Positions 36,001 to 48,489 of a stretch of DNA of 63,754 nt are shown piece after piece. The notes under the pieces are model-generated. The model was not told where the DNA came from. It ran no database searches and saw only the letters and a program-made list of their open reading frames with translations. This stretch comes from Didymodactylos carnosus (taxonomy: Eukaryota > Rotifera > Eurotatoria > Philodinida > Philodinidae): positions 1 to 63,754 of the forward strand of contig CAJNOQ010000200.1 in the NCBI GenBank assembly GCA_905250885.1, in the 5' to 3' direction. The translations under genes were made by a program, and so were the position numbers. Positions within the stretch are counted from its first letter, which is position 1; each line of letters starts with the position of its first letter.

Positions 36001-39000
36001 CATTCTATCAACTCACATATTCTGAACGACAAAACAAAAAAAAACTTTTTTTTCTCCCATTTATGAAAAAATAGGACAAAAGGTAATTTATATATCTCGA
36101 ACAATAAAGGTCAATGTGAGAAAGAGAGAGAGGAAGGAAGAAGAACGTGTTTTTGTAGATTTTAAGAGCTTTTAGGCAAACAAACAAAATTGTTCTTCAA
36201 CAGTTATAATAAATTACTTCCACTTCGATAGAATGAGAACGAATTCTTGCAATTTTCACCTTATTTAGTCTTTTTTCTTTTTGACAAATTCATTCATACA
36301 CACACAATTATTAAAAAGTTGTCAGCGCACCAACGATATGGACGAGAAAAAAGATTGTTTCAAATAGTAAAGAGTAAAAATACCCACAGAATTTAAAATA
36401 TCCACAGAAGAAACCCACCGTAATTTAATCTAAAATTTGACTTATGAGGAATTTTACAAAAAAAATAACGCCAAATATTTATTTAGATAATGGCATAAAA
36501 TAGATAAGAAAAGATTGTCATAAAAAACTGACCTTTTTCTGGAACAAAAAAAAATTAAGTTAAAAGATCGATGAATTATCTTTTCATACAGTACATAACG
36601 TCTACGTAATGTCCGTACAAAAATACAGAACTCATACTTTAGTATCTTGTTATCCTTTCAAAAGATAATAAATTCTTTCTATAATAAATATTTTGCTAAA
36701 ATCTTTCATATATCCTCTCATCCTTAAAATGATTCTATTCTATATATTTTATTTTGTGTTCTAATATCATACTCGATGCAAAAAAACTTGAAAAATTCAA
36801 ATCTACGAAAACTGAATAGAGTTTAAGCACTAGTCATTCAAATAATCTGAAAATATGGTAATATATTTTACTAGTGATTTAACAAAAGTCACTGTGTCAT
36901 AATTATTAATACTAAAATCTCTCAAAATGGTATTATAAACAGTATTGTTCACTTACTTATCGGTCCAGCAGCACCACTCATATTTGCTCCATATGAATTA
37001 TTGAGTATTCGACGCTTTTGTCCCATTCGATTATTATTTGGATTGGTGCTATTATTATTAATATAAACCGGTGAACGACGTTGACTGGTTGTTGTACTTG
37101 TACTATTATCAGTCGCATGTAAATGACATGATGAAGCAGCTAAAAAAGATGAAACAATGTTGAATACATGTGTGTTTGAAAAAAAAAACAGTAACTTACA
37201 ATTTGTTGGTGAAACATGATTACATGGTCGATAGGCATCTGGATAGCCGAGTAATGGATTTTGATATTGATGATAAAGACCATTATATGGTGTTTGAGAA
37301 TAACCGGGGTGTACATGATGATGATGATGATGTGGTGCTGCTGCTGCTGGATGATGTTGTGATAAAATGACATGTGTCAATATTCCATTTTCATCTAATA
37401 ATTGTTGAACAATATGACCAGGCGGTAAATGTAATGGTAGAGGAAACGCAGGACCATCATTCGATATCATTCTCACTGTAGCTGGACCTAAATCACATAC
37501 AACAATATAGAAAATTTGTTAAGTAATACATTTAGAAAAAGAAATGAATTTCATTTAAAGACCTTGACAATCAAAATCATGTCAAAAAGTTAAGCCCGGT
37601 TTTTCTTTATGATATTCGGTAGAAAAAATATTGAACCCGCATTTTTTTGTCTGCACATATGATTGGTTTGCTTGTCGCTCATATAATTCGAACGTGATAA
37701 AAAAATGAGAATACAGCCGTTATGAGAGAAGTTTTTCTTCTTCTTTATTTTTGATAAGGTTTCAGTAGAAAAAAAAAAGAGGAATAAGGAAAAGAATAAG
37801 AATAAATGTGTATGTAGATTTTGTATTGTGTCGATAGTGAACATATTGTCAAAGTATTAACACAACATTTTTTTTCTCAAGGCAGTATACACACGCAATG
37901 GATTAAGAAATTACTCATATGATCATTTCGAGAATTCTCCAATGCTATTGTGACGTGTTATTTTTTTTATTCATTGAAAAAATCATCGTACAGAAACTTA
38001 TCTATGAATTTTCACGTAAAACTCATAGACTCACTTTATATTTAGAGGGTTAATAGGTTATCCGTATATACCACCTCTTCAACATGTTTTATATATGTAA
38101 CTAATAATTTTTTTTCATTATTATTTTCTATTCTGGTTCCGTTTTTTAAAACTATATATATATATTATACAGGTGGTCACTCACGAAAAAACGCCTACAC
38201 ACATGTACATTGCTTGGCAGATAAGTATGTCACACATTAGTGTACAATAATAAGCAGTCATAGAACGTTACGTTTACAAAAAATGCAAAATATAATATAT
38301 AAGTGAATATGACTCCATTTCTTTAAAAAAATGTGTTACCTGAGCGAATGCTGTACATACCAGACCATCTTTTTCTAGAAAAAAAAGCCTCCCACAACCC
38401 ATGTTTTGTACCTTTAACTTAAAGAGCCTACTGTCGTTAGCTAAAAATACTTTGATAGCTTACAAAAAAAACTTCATTCAAACATTGATCTGGGAAAAGC
38501 AAAATACTATTCAGAAAGTTTATAAAGTCACTGTAAATTGAATCATTTCGTTTTCACATTAATTCAACTAGAATACCTGCAAGAAGGAAATTAAAGAAAT
38601 AAAGCGACAGATAGAGTAGCAGACATATGTATTAGATAATCTCCTTTTCTCATTGACAGATTTATTAATAATCAATCACTATGCTACCGAAAAACAAATG
38701 ATTACCAACAGTTTTCTGTATACTATTCACAGATTCCGTATATCCTACAATGATTTCGTGAAAATAAGACTAAATGAGATAGATACAATAATGTAGGCAA
38801 CATACAGTGAGAGAGAGAGAGAGAACATGATGATGTACAAAAGAAAACTTTTTGTTAATGACGTGTATAAATTTAGTTGGAATAGATGCCACAAAGAAAA
38901 ACTGGAAATGTCGCGTATGAAAATATCATCTATAAATACATACACACAGAAAATGGGCGGAATCGTCCCGTTGTCGATATCTCACAAACTAGGACATCAA

Positions 39001-42000
39001 ATTTCATCTTTGTCTACTGATACAGCTGATGCAGACATCTCTTAATTGTTATCTAGCATAGATTAGAGCAATATTTAACTTTTCTCTTTTCCTTCAACAT
39101 GTTATGTCTTTATTTTTACTTTTAGTACCTTTTAGTTTGTTCAATATAATCTGACGATCTCTCAAACATCCGTCGAAGATCAATTTTCAAAAAAATATAT
39201 TAAAGCTTAAAGCAAACAAAACAAAAAAAACGTTTTAGCCTTCAACAATGATATAACATTTTTTATACGACAGTTTTATTAACATTGGCATTGATAAACA
39301 TATGACAATGATTATTTCCAAAGATCAATTAAACCATCTAGTTATCGAATATAAATGCAAATAAATCACTTTGTACTACTTCAAGTGTAGTTATTTTTCT
39401 ATTTTTGTTCTTTTCCGTCACATCATATTTAATAGAGTAATAACAATAAACACCTAACCATAGTAAAAAAAATAGAAATAAAAGGAGCAATGCTTACACT
39501 CATAGACGTGACAAAAAGTTCAAAAGAGAAAACAAAACAAATGGATTAAAATCCTTTTCTTTTCTCACACGTGCTTCATTCTGTGAACACATTTTAGAAT
39601 AAAATCTTGGGGATTTCCGACAAAAAAAAAGAAATGTCCGTTAGACATCATCGTGTACCCTGATCATACACACGCATACATACAGACATCAATCAATCAC
39701 AATCAGTTATATTTTTTCTACAACATGCAATTTCAGCCATAATTTTTTTCTTCTTACTGTATTTGTAACACATACACACACACACACACACATACAGATT
39801 GACTACTTCATTACTCATACACAATGAATCAATCCATGGCACTTTTCAATTAAATGTTTGTTTAGTCCATTATCATTCAATAACTATAGATATTTAGATA
39901 TGCACTGAATAAAATATACTCTTTTTTTTTTTAATCATAACTCTGTTTATTAAGAAAAGATACAACAAACTTGACTTAGTGAGCAGACCAAGGTCTATGA
40001 TGCAGAGTCAACTAGACAATCTAACGAAGAACTAAGACAAATACATATATAGGTTGTACTTTTAGTAGTCTATATTTTGGAAATGAATATCATAAATTTT
40101 CGTAGAGGATAATTAACAACAATATACTTAATGTGTTACAAAATTTAGTTGCCCTTACTATTGTCAAAAGATGAATCAATTAGTTTGATTTCCTCTAGTT
40201 CTAATCAAAATATTGTGCTACCAGTAGTCAAACAAGGAAAAATTTTTAAGTTCTATGTAAAGACAATCTGTTTTCAAAACAGAAATAAAAAAAAAACAAT
40301 TTTATGCAAATTTTTCTAACTGGTTTTTTTTTTTCTTTCAATAACTGATGCTACAATGCATTGTATATATATTTAATTTATATCTCGCAATACGAAAGAA
40401 AAATACATACTTATCACAAGGTAATATTTAACTGTGCACGCACGCAAAACACAATCAGTGGTGTTTTCAACCTACTTTGTGACGTTGCTGCTGTAACAGC
40501 AGCAGAATTTAACCAAGAACAAAGTGGATCATTTGGTGACGATTGTGATGATGATGAACAAGACGATTGAGCATAATGCCCATTTATCGTATGAATATTA
40601 TTATTTCTACTGTTATTATTATTCTCATCGTTAAAACCTGTTCTAGAACTACTATTATTCACTGTATTATTTGTTCGTGTTATTAATGATAGTCGATCGG
40701 AATATTGTGGTTGTGGTTGCTGATAATAGGGTTGGTAATAATTTCCATTTGTCAACGGTTTTTTTGTTGTGCCATCGATCGATGAAGCTGATGATGATGT
40801 TGTTGATGAACAAGTTGATGATGTTTTTATACAATTATGATCGTACATAGTTTAAAATACTAAATAAAGCATTCTTAAAAAACACACAACAAATCTTATA
40901 GTAGTAGTATTGTTATTTATGATAATAACGATGATAGCAACAAAATTTTGACATTATACAGAGACAAATAAAAAAAAATAAGAGAGAGAGAGAGAACGAG
41001 AAAATATCGGAATATACTCGAACTACCTTTTGACAAGATGCCCGCTTTTCTTTTCTTCGTTTCCTCTTCTTTCTCTTTTTTTCTCTTTCTCTCACTCGTA
41101 AAATGTTATTAATCGTCACTGTACTCTCGACGCGTCCGACGATCATAGGTCGACGTCCGTTCGTTGTACAATTTTCTTCTGTACAACAGCAATAAAAAGA
41201 ACGGAACAAACACTTCTCTCTCTCCCTTCTCACAGATATACTATAGCGAAAGTTTTAAAATAGATTTTCTCTCTCTCTCTCTCTCGCTCTTTAGCAGTGG
41301 CAAATGAAAGAACGGTTCGTTTTTTCTTTTCATTTTGCTAACTCACATATAAATATACAAACAAACATACGTATATACACACATAGATCTATTCCAAAAC
41401 AAACATTTTTCAAGATACATATAATGGATAGATAAAAAAACACTTTTTATTACCAGTAACACACAGTATAACCACATAAAAAATCCTATTCTTTTTCTTT
41501 GTTTCGTTTCTTTTATTTATGTCATGTGTATATGTGCACGTATAGATGGATGTACGTGGTGGTGGTATATGTACGGATTATTGAGAGAGAAATTTGTTCT
41601 TTTTTTTTCTTCTCTTCATCAAATCAAACATCAGCTGAGATGCAAAACGTTTAACAATTCTGTAATAACAATGACATTGAGCTTAAAAATTTGTTCTCAT
41701 AGTCTCTCGTAAAACAAAAATTTGGAACTTATTAAAAAGCTGTACGAAGTATCAAAAGTATGATGTAACGTAACGAGAGGTTCATGAGTCAACGTTTGTA
41801 ATGTAAATTGAAACGCATCGCAAATACTACAGTTGCTCTGCAAAAACGATAGAAAATATCGTTAACATTTTAACTTTATAAAATAAAAAAGCATATTTAT
41901 GAGCTGTTCGATTCAAACTTTAAGCAAAAAATTCAATTTTAGTGTCTTTTAACCTTCAGTTATATATAAGATTTAGTATTGTTTCTTTTTACTCCTACAA

Positions 42001-44065
42001 GTATGAAAAAAGATTGAAACTTTCAGAAAGACACCATTCGGTTAAACTTTCCATTGTTATCAGGAGCCTCGTGAAAGAATACTTTATCGTTCAGAAAACT
42101 AAAGTGGATAATTTTAATTAAATTTATACAAAGCGAAATATGGAGCTTTATGAGTCTTTTATAGGCTATATTCTGTACATTTACGCAAGAAAATGATGTG
42201 TTAGCTCAATAAGAGAGATGTACGATCTAATCTAACTAATCATGCATATGATGAATAATACCTCTACGTGTTTTATAATAAAATTATTCTACATTATCGT
42301 CAAGCCTGTCCTTGTTGATCTTTTGTCACAATCATAAAATAATACATATACAAATTATTATGTAATCACACTATAAACATTTGGCTCACTTAAAACATAG
42401 TCAAAATTGTTTCTTTTCTTTGACTGTGAACAAAACAGAAAAAGATAAAAAAATTTGTATCTCAAACACATACGTAATAGATAGACACGTTTTTAACTGT
42501 CTATCGCGCGGTATATTTTAGACTTGTCACATTTTGTACGTTATTAAATGGCAAAAAGCTAACACATGATCACGTGGCGTAACAACATAAAAAGAGCATC
42601 GGTATCTAAGAAGTCTATATCATTCAATTCTTTGAACACAAAAAGTAGGAGATTGATAAACTAAATTTCACTTAATTTCAAATTTTGAAGATTTCTTTGT
42701 AAAAAATAATGTAATAATCCGAAAAATATCCAAGAAAGGCATTTGAAATAATTTTTCGTAGGATATCGCAGACGAATGTACAAACTGAAAAAAGTTTGTT
42801 TTCAGGTTTGATAAAAATTGAAGTTAAACAGTTTTTCGTTACATAATAGAAATGGATCTTCAAACAGGAGAAAAAAATTTGCATGGTCAGAAGTGGTCCG
42901 AAAAATTGATGGTGTGGATTGGTCCTGTTCCCAAACTTTTTATCAAAAATGGTCCGAAGAGGTCCTTAGCCCAAAAAGTTATGGTCCAAAAATTGGGACC
43001 AGATCAGACCATACAGAGCGCTGAGACCTAACTATTCAGTAACGAAGCCGAATAACTCACTTATAAATTTACCCCTTCTCTTATTTTTATAACATAATAT
43101 GTGAATCATATACTCAAAAAGTGAATCGAGTCATATACAAAAGTGTTTTCTATGACATAATGAAGGTTATTGCTCAAATAAATAAATATTCCACGCCTAT
43201 ACGAAAATGTTGATGAAGACATAATTGTAACACAAGAGCGAGGAAAAACGTGTCACAGCACTCGAGATACTCAAGAAAAATAGAACATATTGTACATAAT
43301 CAATCAATGATGCAGAGTTTTAATTCTTTCTTTTTCAACAAATGTTTGTCCAACATATAGAAAAAGGTGCTCAATAGTAGTACGTTCTTCTCTTTTCGAG
43401 TAACTGACATCCTTCTCCTTGTCTACATAAATGATAAAGTAAATAAAACAAGGAGAAAAACTAATATTTATGTGAATTATAATCAAAAATAGAAAGAAAA
43501 ACCTACCATGCACTTCTTTCACTTCATTATCGACTTGTACACGAAATATTTGTCCAGGTTTAACAAGTATTCGTGCTATAGAAGAACGTGATGTTGTTGG
43601 AGGTAATTCTGATGAAGTTGTTTCGGTTATTGATGGAGTGGATATTTCAGAAGCTAAAACGTCATTTGTTGTTGTTATTTTATCATCAACAATTGGTTTT
43701 ATTTCGTCTGCTGTTGTGCATGTTTCATCTGACATCGATTCTTCACAATTCTGAACAACCAAATTCGTTGTTTGAGCGATCGTTTCGTCTGCGGTAGAAA
43801 TATCATCATTCACATTCACTTTTACTTCGTCGTCTTCAAATGATGGCGGTTGTGGTTGTAATGGAGATTCTTGTTGTTGTTCTGATACGGAATTCTCTTG
43901 CTGTAGTTGTTTGTCATCATCGTGTTGTTTGTCGTCATCATGTTCTTCTCCGTCTACATATTCATCTTGTTCTTCATTATGATTTGATAATTGAATTGAA
44001 TCGTAATGATTATGATGATTATGAGATCGATGTTGGTCAAAGTTCATTGATTCAATCGTAGCCAT
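30056..44065 (-). CDS. FNDC3: Fibronectin type III domain-containing protein 3 (FNDC3A/B-like), with two alternative first coding exons
   Basis: Vertebrate FNDC3A/B are multi-FN3 proteins anchored by a C-terminal membrane segment in ER/Golgi membranes, linked to cell adhesion and spermatid function. Shared exons: 37200-37487, 36957-37140, 35116-35258, 34818-35047, 34675-34734, 34305-34446, 34195-34248, 34013-34134, 33695-33935, 33492-33630, 33360-33425, 32752-32970, 32511-32683, 32174-32440, 31861-32114, 31682-31741, 31363-31624, 31136-31302, 30933-31060, 30056-30631. They join to a first coding exon at 40476-40848 or 43507-44066. Family matches: PATVRMISNDGPAFPLPLHL, LSDKGKDAKYKQVY, KLQTPAVAPASCHPPR (human LVQTPAVPPGPCLPPR), AVNSAGQGPYTSIASCVTPP and LPDTTYR. 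I infer about nine FN3 domains. The last exon carries LTDQEWAIIIFICFTLLA, the C-terminal membrane anchor, preceded by a Ser/His-rich linker. Length is about 1,380 or 1,440 residues by first exon (human about 1,200). TGA at 30056. Confidence 0.88.
35259..36956 (-). other. FNDC3 intron of about 1.7 kb
   Basis: It lies between exons 36957-37140 and 35116-35258, which join in phase (ATA A|AC GGG), so no intervening exon is required. The content is AT-rich; no repeat family was recognised. Confidence 0.7.
37488..40475 (-). other. FNDC3 intron between the Ser/Asn-rich first exon and the shared second exon
   Basis: About 3 kb of AT-rich sequence with (GA)n near 38811-38823 and an (AC)n run at 39774-39791. 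I see no further coding exon. Open frames here have no recognisable content. Confidence 0.6.
40476..40848 (-). CDS. FNDC3: FNDC3 alternative first coding exon, Ser/Asn-rich form (MYDHN...)
   Basis: ATG at 40848 is preceded in frame by TAA, so translation must start here if the exon is used. The product begins MYDHNCIKTSSTCSSTTSSS, is rich in Ser, Thr, Asn and Gln, and ends DPLCSWLNSAAVTAATSQ. The donor A|GTAGGTT is phase 1, the same as in the 43507 exon, and gives TSQS-PATVRM with the exon at 37487. It lacks the conserved FNDC3 segment of the long form. A promoter must lie in 40849-43506 if it is a true alternative first exon. The in-phase donor and absence of internal stops support it; transcription is unproven. 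Confidence 0.6.
40849..43506 (-). other. FNDC3 intron or alternative-promoter region
   Basis: About 2.7 kb between the two candidate first exons. It contains CT/GA runs (near 40980-41000 and 41266-41286) and a decayed GGTCC-rich segment at 42888-43020. No coding exon was recognised. If the exon at 40476-40848 has its own start site, its promoter is here. Confidence 0.5.
42888..43020. repeat. Degenerate repeat rich in TGGTCC
   Basis: TGGTCCGAA or a near variant recurs about five times within 130 bases, ending in a short inverted pair GGTCC...GGGACC. It is less AT-rich than its surroundings and looks like a remnant of a tandem repeat or small mobile element. Confidence 0.35.
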
Positions 44066-44066
44066 T
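43507..44066 (-). CDS. FNDC3: FNDC3 first coding exon, long acidic form (MATIES...)
   Basis: ATG lies at 44063-44065. The sequence TTTTTACACAG, a good acceptor, ends one base upstream, so this exon is either cis-spliced to an untranslated exon or trans-spliced to a leader. The protein starts MATIESMNFDQHRSHNHHNH, is acidic (EEQDEYVDGEEHDDDKQ), and ends with RILVKPGQIFRVQVDNEVKE then VHG. That end matches the human FNDC3A/B segment (ILVQVNPGEAFTIR ... GPA), so this is the exon that carries the conserved N-terminus. The donor G|GTAGGTTT is phase 1 and forms Gly with the GT of the exon at 37487, giving VHG-PATVRM. Frames continuing left of 43507 are intron read-through. Confidence 0.75.
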
Positions 44067-44131
44067 CTGTGTAAAAATGACGATAAAAAGTTAATTCATA
44101 ACAATCATCGAAACAACAGATTAACATATAC

Positions 44132-44221
44132 GACTTGAAGAATAAATTTCAATAATAACACAACTTATATCTGGATCAACAGAAGAGAGAAGGGAAACCA
44201 TTGACCGGCAATGATAAACAT
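44132..44221 (-). other. FNDC3: Candidate 5' untranslated exon of FNDC3 with an upstream ORF
   Basis: On the minus strand an acceptor-like TTTTAG ends at 44222 and a donor-like GTATATGT starts at 44131, bounding about 90 bases just upstream of the MATIES exon. The candidate opens directly with ATG and encodes an 18-residue hydrophobic peptide (MFIIAGQWFPFSLLLIQI) followed by TAA, which would act as an upstream ORF. Boundaries are by eye only; trans-splicing to the MATIES exon would make this exon unnecessary. Confidence 0.25.
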
Positions 44222-47200
44222 CTAAAACATGAAAATAAAAGTAAATAGATAAGCAACAATATTAAGTGATTAAAACACGATATGAATAGAGTATTTCGCT
44301 GTTTATTTATAAACAAGAATGTTTCAGAAAAGTCAGGAAACTAAATTATAGAAAAACTGATCGATACACTTAAACACGCCTTTTCTTTTTAGTTTTCTAT
44401 TGTATAAGTACAATATTATTTAGTATTTATTCGTTTGTTTTCTTTATAGTTGATCGATCGCTCTTGATAGAGAAAAAAAATAATCGTAATAATAATAATA
44501 AGTTGTACGTCCGAAGGAAATAACACTTTTTTTGTTCATTCTACCTTTCTATGTGTGTACCATGGCTGGAGCAAAAGCCTAAATAGTATTATGTGTATAT
44601 ATTTTTGTATAAGAATGATAAAAATGAAAAAGAAGTAGAAAAAAAAAAGAATACTAAATAAGAAAACTTAACTTTAACTTAGCCTAGTTATACCTCTTTG
44701 CATTTCTAAAACTATGCTACATCGAAATATAAAACTTATGTCTTCTTCTTCTTCTTCTTCTTCTTTTCATATATATTAATCAAAAAAAAAAAATAGACAA
44801 TATGTAAAGAAAAAGTTTTTTCTTCTTTTTTTTATTTTGTTACAAACGATATATAGAGTGACAATAAACAACATGGAAAAAGTTGCGTCTCTTCAAGTCG
44901 CTCTTTAACAATTAGACGATGAAAAATTCTTTCATGTCTTGTGTGTATATGTGTGTGCGCACACTAGATCTTTATGTACGTGACTAGTACGTGATACGAC
45001 GCTTGCTACTTTTGCCAGAAACGAGTCTAGAAATAGTGCATTAAAAAAGAAGAATAAAAAAAAAAAAAAGAAGAAGAACAAAAACAAGAATGAGCAAAAC
45101 GATGAAAAAAAGAGAAAAAAGAAAGTAGAATTTTTTAACATCTGTTGTTCTTTTTGTGTTAAAAAATAAAAAAAAATTTACTTGGTTTTTATATTAAAAT
45201 ATTCAATTGTAATAATAAACAAAAAAACAGAATTTCGATGTTACACATAGAAAATTTGACTAATACGTGTTTAAAAAAAAACAAAAAATACATTAAAATA
45301 GTGAAAAATGAGAATGATAAATGTTTTAGCCAAATTTCGATTTTCTTCTTTTTTATATCTTATAATTGACGTTTCTTATCGTTATTAAACTATCAATAAC
45401 AACAGAAGAAAAAAAAATGAGAGCATGTTACTACGTCTATGTCATTATTTGAGTTATATAACTCTTTCTTTCGACTATATACATACACATATGTACACCT
45501 GTATTAAACAAATCGGTTTAATAGATGAAGGATATCAGTCCATATAGAGAGATTACTCTAAAAAAGTAACACATTTTCATTTAAACGTCACTTAGTAACC
45601 GGATATAGAATTGAGAAACGATCCAGTAGTGGACAAGTCACAGTTCGAACTGATAAGCTTTTTTTTAATCGGACAGAGACTAATTTTTCAGAACAGTCGT
45701 CCTTTAACCGGGTTTTAGTATAAAGAAAAATCTTTGATATAGACATTTAAAGAAACAGTATCATTTGGGTAAAAAGATACAAGACAAAACATGTTATCAT
45801 AGCAGCGAATGAGAAAAAATTTAGGTTTTGAGCGCAATGGGACTGAACTGAAAAACAGAGGACTTTTATCCATCTCTAAACCGATCTATGTATTTTTTCA
45901 TATGAACGCAGTAATTCTTATATTTTTTAGATTATGCAAATATAGAATCTGCCAACTCATTGAAATTTTATTTTCTTGATACTTAATAAAAACAAATTTG
46001 TCTCATTTGCCAACTCATCTTTTTCATTCAAAAATCAATTTTATTTCTAAAATTTTTTATTTATACCATGCGATATCTTTTTCTAAAATAATATATCTAT
46101 CGACTCGTCAATCTCTCAATAAAACAGTTTAGAAATTTATTTAAAATTTTCTAAATACCAGCATATTAAATATCATCTTACTGTCAAATATAAATATATC
46201 TCATACAGAATAGATATTTTCTAATTAGTTAAATATATTTTTTCATACACATTATACAATAATAGTAGACACATGTATAAATACTAATAGAATTTTTATC
46301 TTAAAATGATAGTTTATCAAAAATCAATTAACAAAAAAGCAGTTAGTCACTTACTCTTAATTTTACACCTGAAAAGAAACAAACAATATTTTTAGCATGT
46401 AACATAACGCACTAAAAACTAATTGTTTCTGTGTTCGTTCAATTGGATAATTTTCTTTTTCTTTTTACTACTACTGATTTATTGCTTGATCACTTAATTT
46501 AATATATAAAAACGAGGAGTTAATTCGTTAACACAAAGAGAACAAAGAAAAAGGAAAACATTTTAGAATGATAGTGTGTGTGTGTGTGTGTGTGTGTGTA
46601 TGAAGGAAGAAGGGGCGTGCTATTATTCAAAATACGACTGTTCAATTGGATAACAGTAATATTCTTTGTATTATTATAAAAATAGAATAATCCATAAAAG
46701 TTTTATTATCGTTCATAAATGAGAAAAACACATGATAATAAATCGTATAATTCTGATAAAAAAATATGTAGCAGAAATAATAAGATCTGTATTTGTGAAA
46801 AAAATTCACAGATATTATTACGAATAAGAACAATATAATAAATCCATTTTTATATATTGCAAGAAATATCATCTGTTATCAAATTAAAATAAATATCTTT
46901 ATGTCAATATTATTAGTGAAATTTTTGTCTTAAAAACAACGACAATAACAAAAATCAACGATACATAAAAGAAATAATATGTTATAATTACATGGAGAAC
47001 AAATATACATCCTCATCCATGAGCTTTTATGGGTTCGATTTATTTATTTTGAACAGTTAAAATATTTTCGGACATGTAAAAGAAAAAAATGATTTTCAAT
47101 TGTTTTGATCAGAATAGTTAAAATTAAATGAAAATAAGTTTAATGTATAAGAAAAAAAAAATCAATTAAACTCTATTGAGAATACTTTCTTTTTTATCTA

Positions 47201-47816
47201 TTACTTGATCTTTGCCAAAAATAATGTGAAAAAACTTCTAAATTTCAACATATTGTTAGAATAAAAAAAAAAAAAAAATAGAATGTAGCCAAGAATAAAA
47301 TCGTTTGACTAATCTACATTACAGATATATTTCATATGAAACGTGATAAATAGAAAAGCTTAGGGAAAATATAAATAATTATTTTGATTTAGACAAAGTT
47401 ATATTTGTTTTCTCCTCTAGCATAGACAAAAAAGTAATAGTAATAATCAAATAGTAATAATAATCATTATTCTTCTCACCTTCAACATCACCGATCATTG
47501 AGTTCGCATCTTATTGCGTGTGTAAAAAAAGAAGAAAAAATAAAAAAAATTCAGTACGAAGACTAGTGTATCACAGCAGTAACCAATAATATAGCAAAAA
47601 AAACAAAACAAAAAATAAGTCTAATGCATTTTTTTCTCTTTTTATTCTTTTTTGTAATATGTAGCAGGTGATTTCGGGGTTTTATTTTTTTCTTCACTGG
47701 TATACTTAACTTCTATTTTGACGTATACAATATTGGAACACGTGAATTTACAATAAAAAATGTTTTTATTTTAAATTTATTTCAAGAAAATTGATAAATG
47801 GATAGATGTTAGTATA
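44222..47816. other. Upstream region of FNDC3, no gene recognised
   Basis: AT-rich, with microsatellites (CTT)n 44741-44765 and (TG)n 46574-46599. On the minus strand there are donor-like sites: AGA|GTAAGTG near 46355 and GAAG|GTGAGAAG near 47480, the latter following a short ATG-containing segment at 47481-47525. Either could end an untranslated FNDC3 exon; neither can be confirmed. Confidence 0.4.
46574..46599. repeat. (TG)n microsatellite
   Basis: About 13 uninterrupted GT units. Confidence 0.95.
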
Positions 47817-48487
47817 CAGTACTGAACAATATTATAGAAACGAATTATTATTGATTTTTTTGCTTGAAAATAATAACTACAATAAATTCAAAAAAAAAAT
47901 GATTTGAATAGTGAAAAGAATTTCCAATTGGATGGAATTTATATAAAAAAGGTTTTCAGAAAAATCCTTGAGTCTACAAAACAAAGTATCTAAATCCGAT
48001 CTTGAATTTTCTTGTAAACAACTCAGTCATGTAGAACGACGCATTGTGAACAAAATAAGACGTTGTCGGGCTCTACACAATAAATTTTCATAAAATTACG
48101 TTCATTCTACGGAAGGTCTCTAATGGTGAAAAATAAGAAAATCAACAAGAAACAACAAAAAATCATCACTAGAGGCCTTCCGTAGAATGATCGTAGTTTT
48201 ATGAAAATTCATCCTATAGAATCCGATGACGTCTTATTGTGTTCACAATTCATCGTTCTACATGAATAAGTTGTCTACAAGTAAATTTAAGATTGGATTT
48301 AGATACTTTGTTTTGTAGATTTAAGAGTTTTCCTAAAAACTAACTTCAAAATCTTTTTATACAAATTTCATCGGATTCAAAACTCTTTTGGCTATTCAAA
48401 TCATTTTTGTTTTGATTTATTATAGTTATTATTTTCAAGCGAAAAAATCAATAATAATTCGTTTCTATAATATTGTCCAATGATGTC
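47817..48487. mobile_element. 671-bp near-palindromic MITE, probably Tc1/mariner-related
   Basis: The left arm (47817-48129) and right arm (48164-48487) are reverse complements over more than 300 bp at an estimated 85-90% identity; the loop is about 34 bases. Matching blocks include ACAATATTATAGAAACGAAT near the ends and CATTCTACGGAAGG beside the loop. TA dinucleotides bound the element (47815-47816 and 48488-48489). The left end reads CAGTACTGAACAATATTATA, like many Tc1-type termini beginning CAGT; the right end is less conserved in its outer 12 bases. No open frame for a transposase. Confidence 0.75.
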
Positions 48488-48489
48488 TA

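Noticed and set aside
43304..43506. Continuation of the MATIES frame to 43304
   Set aside because: Frame passes through a clear GTAGGTTT donor into Phe/Ile-rich intron translation; splicing to 37487 restores the conserved FNDC3 sequence.
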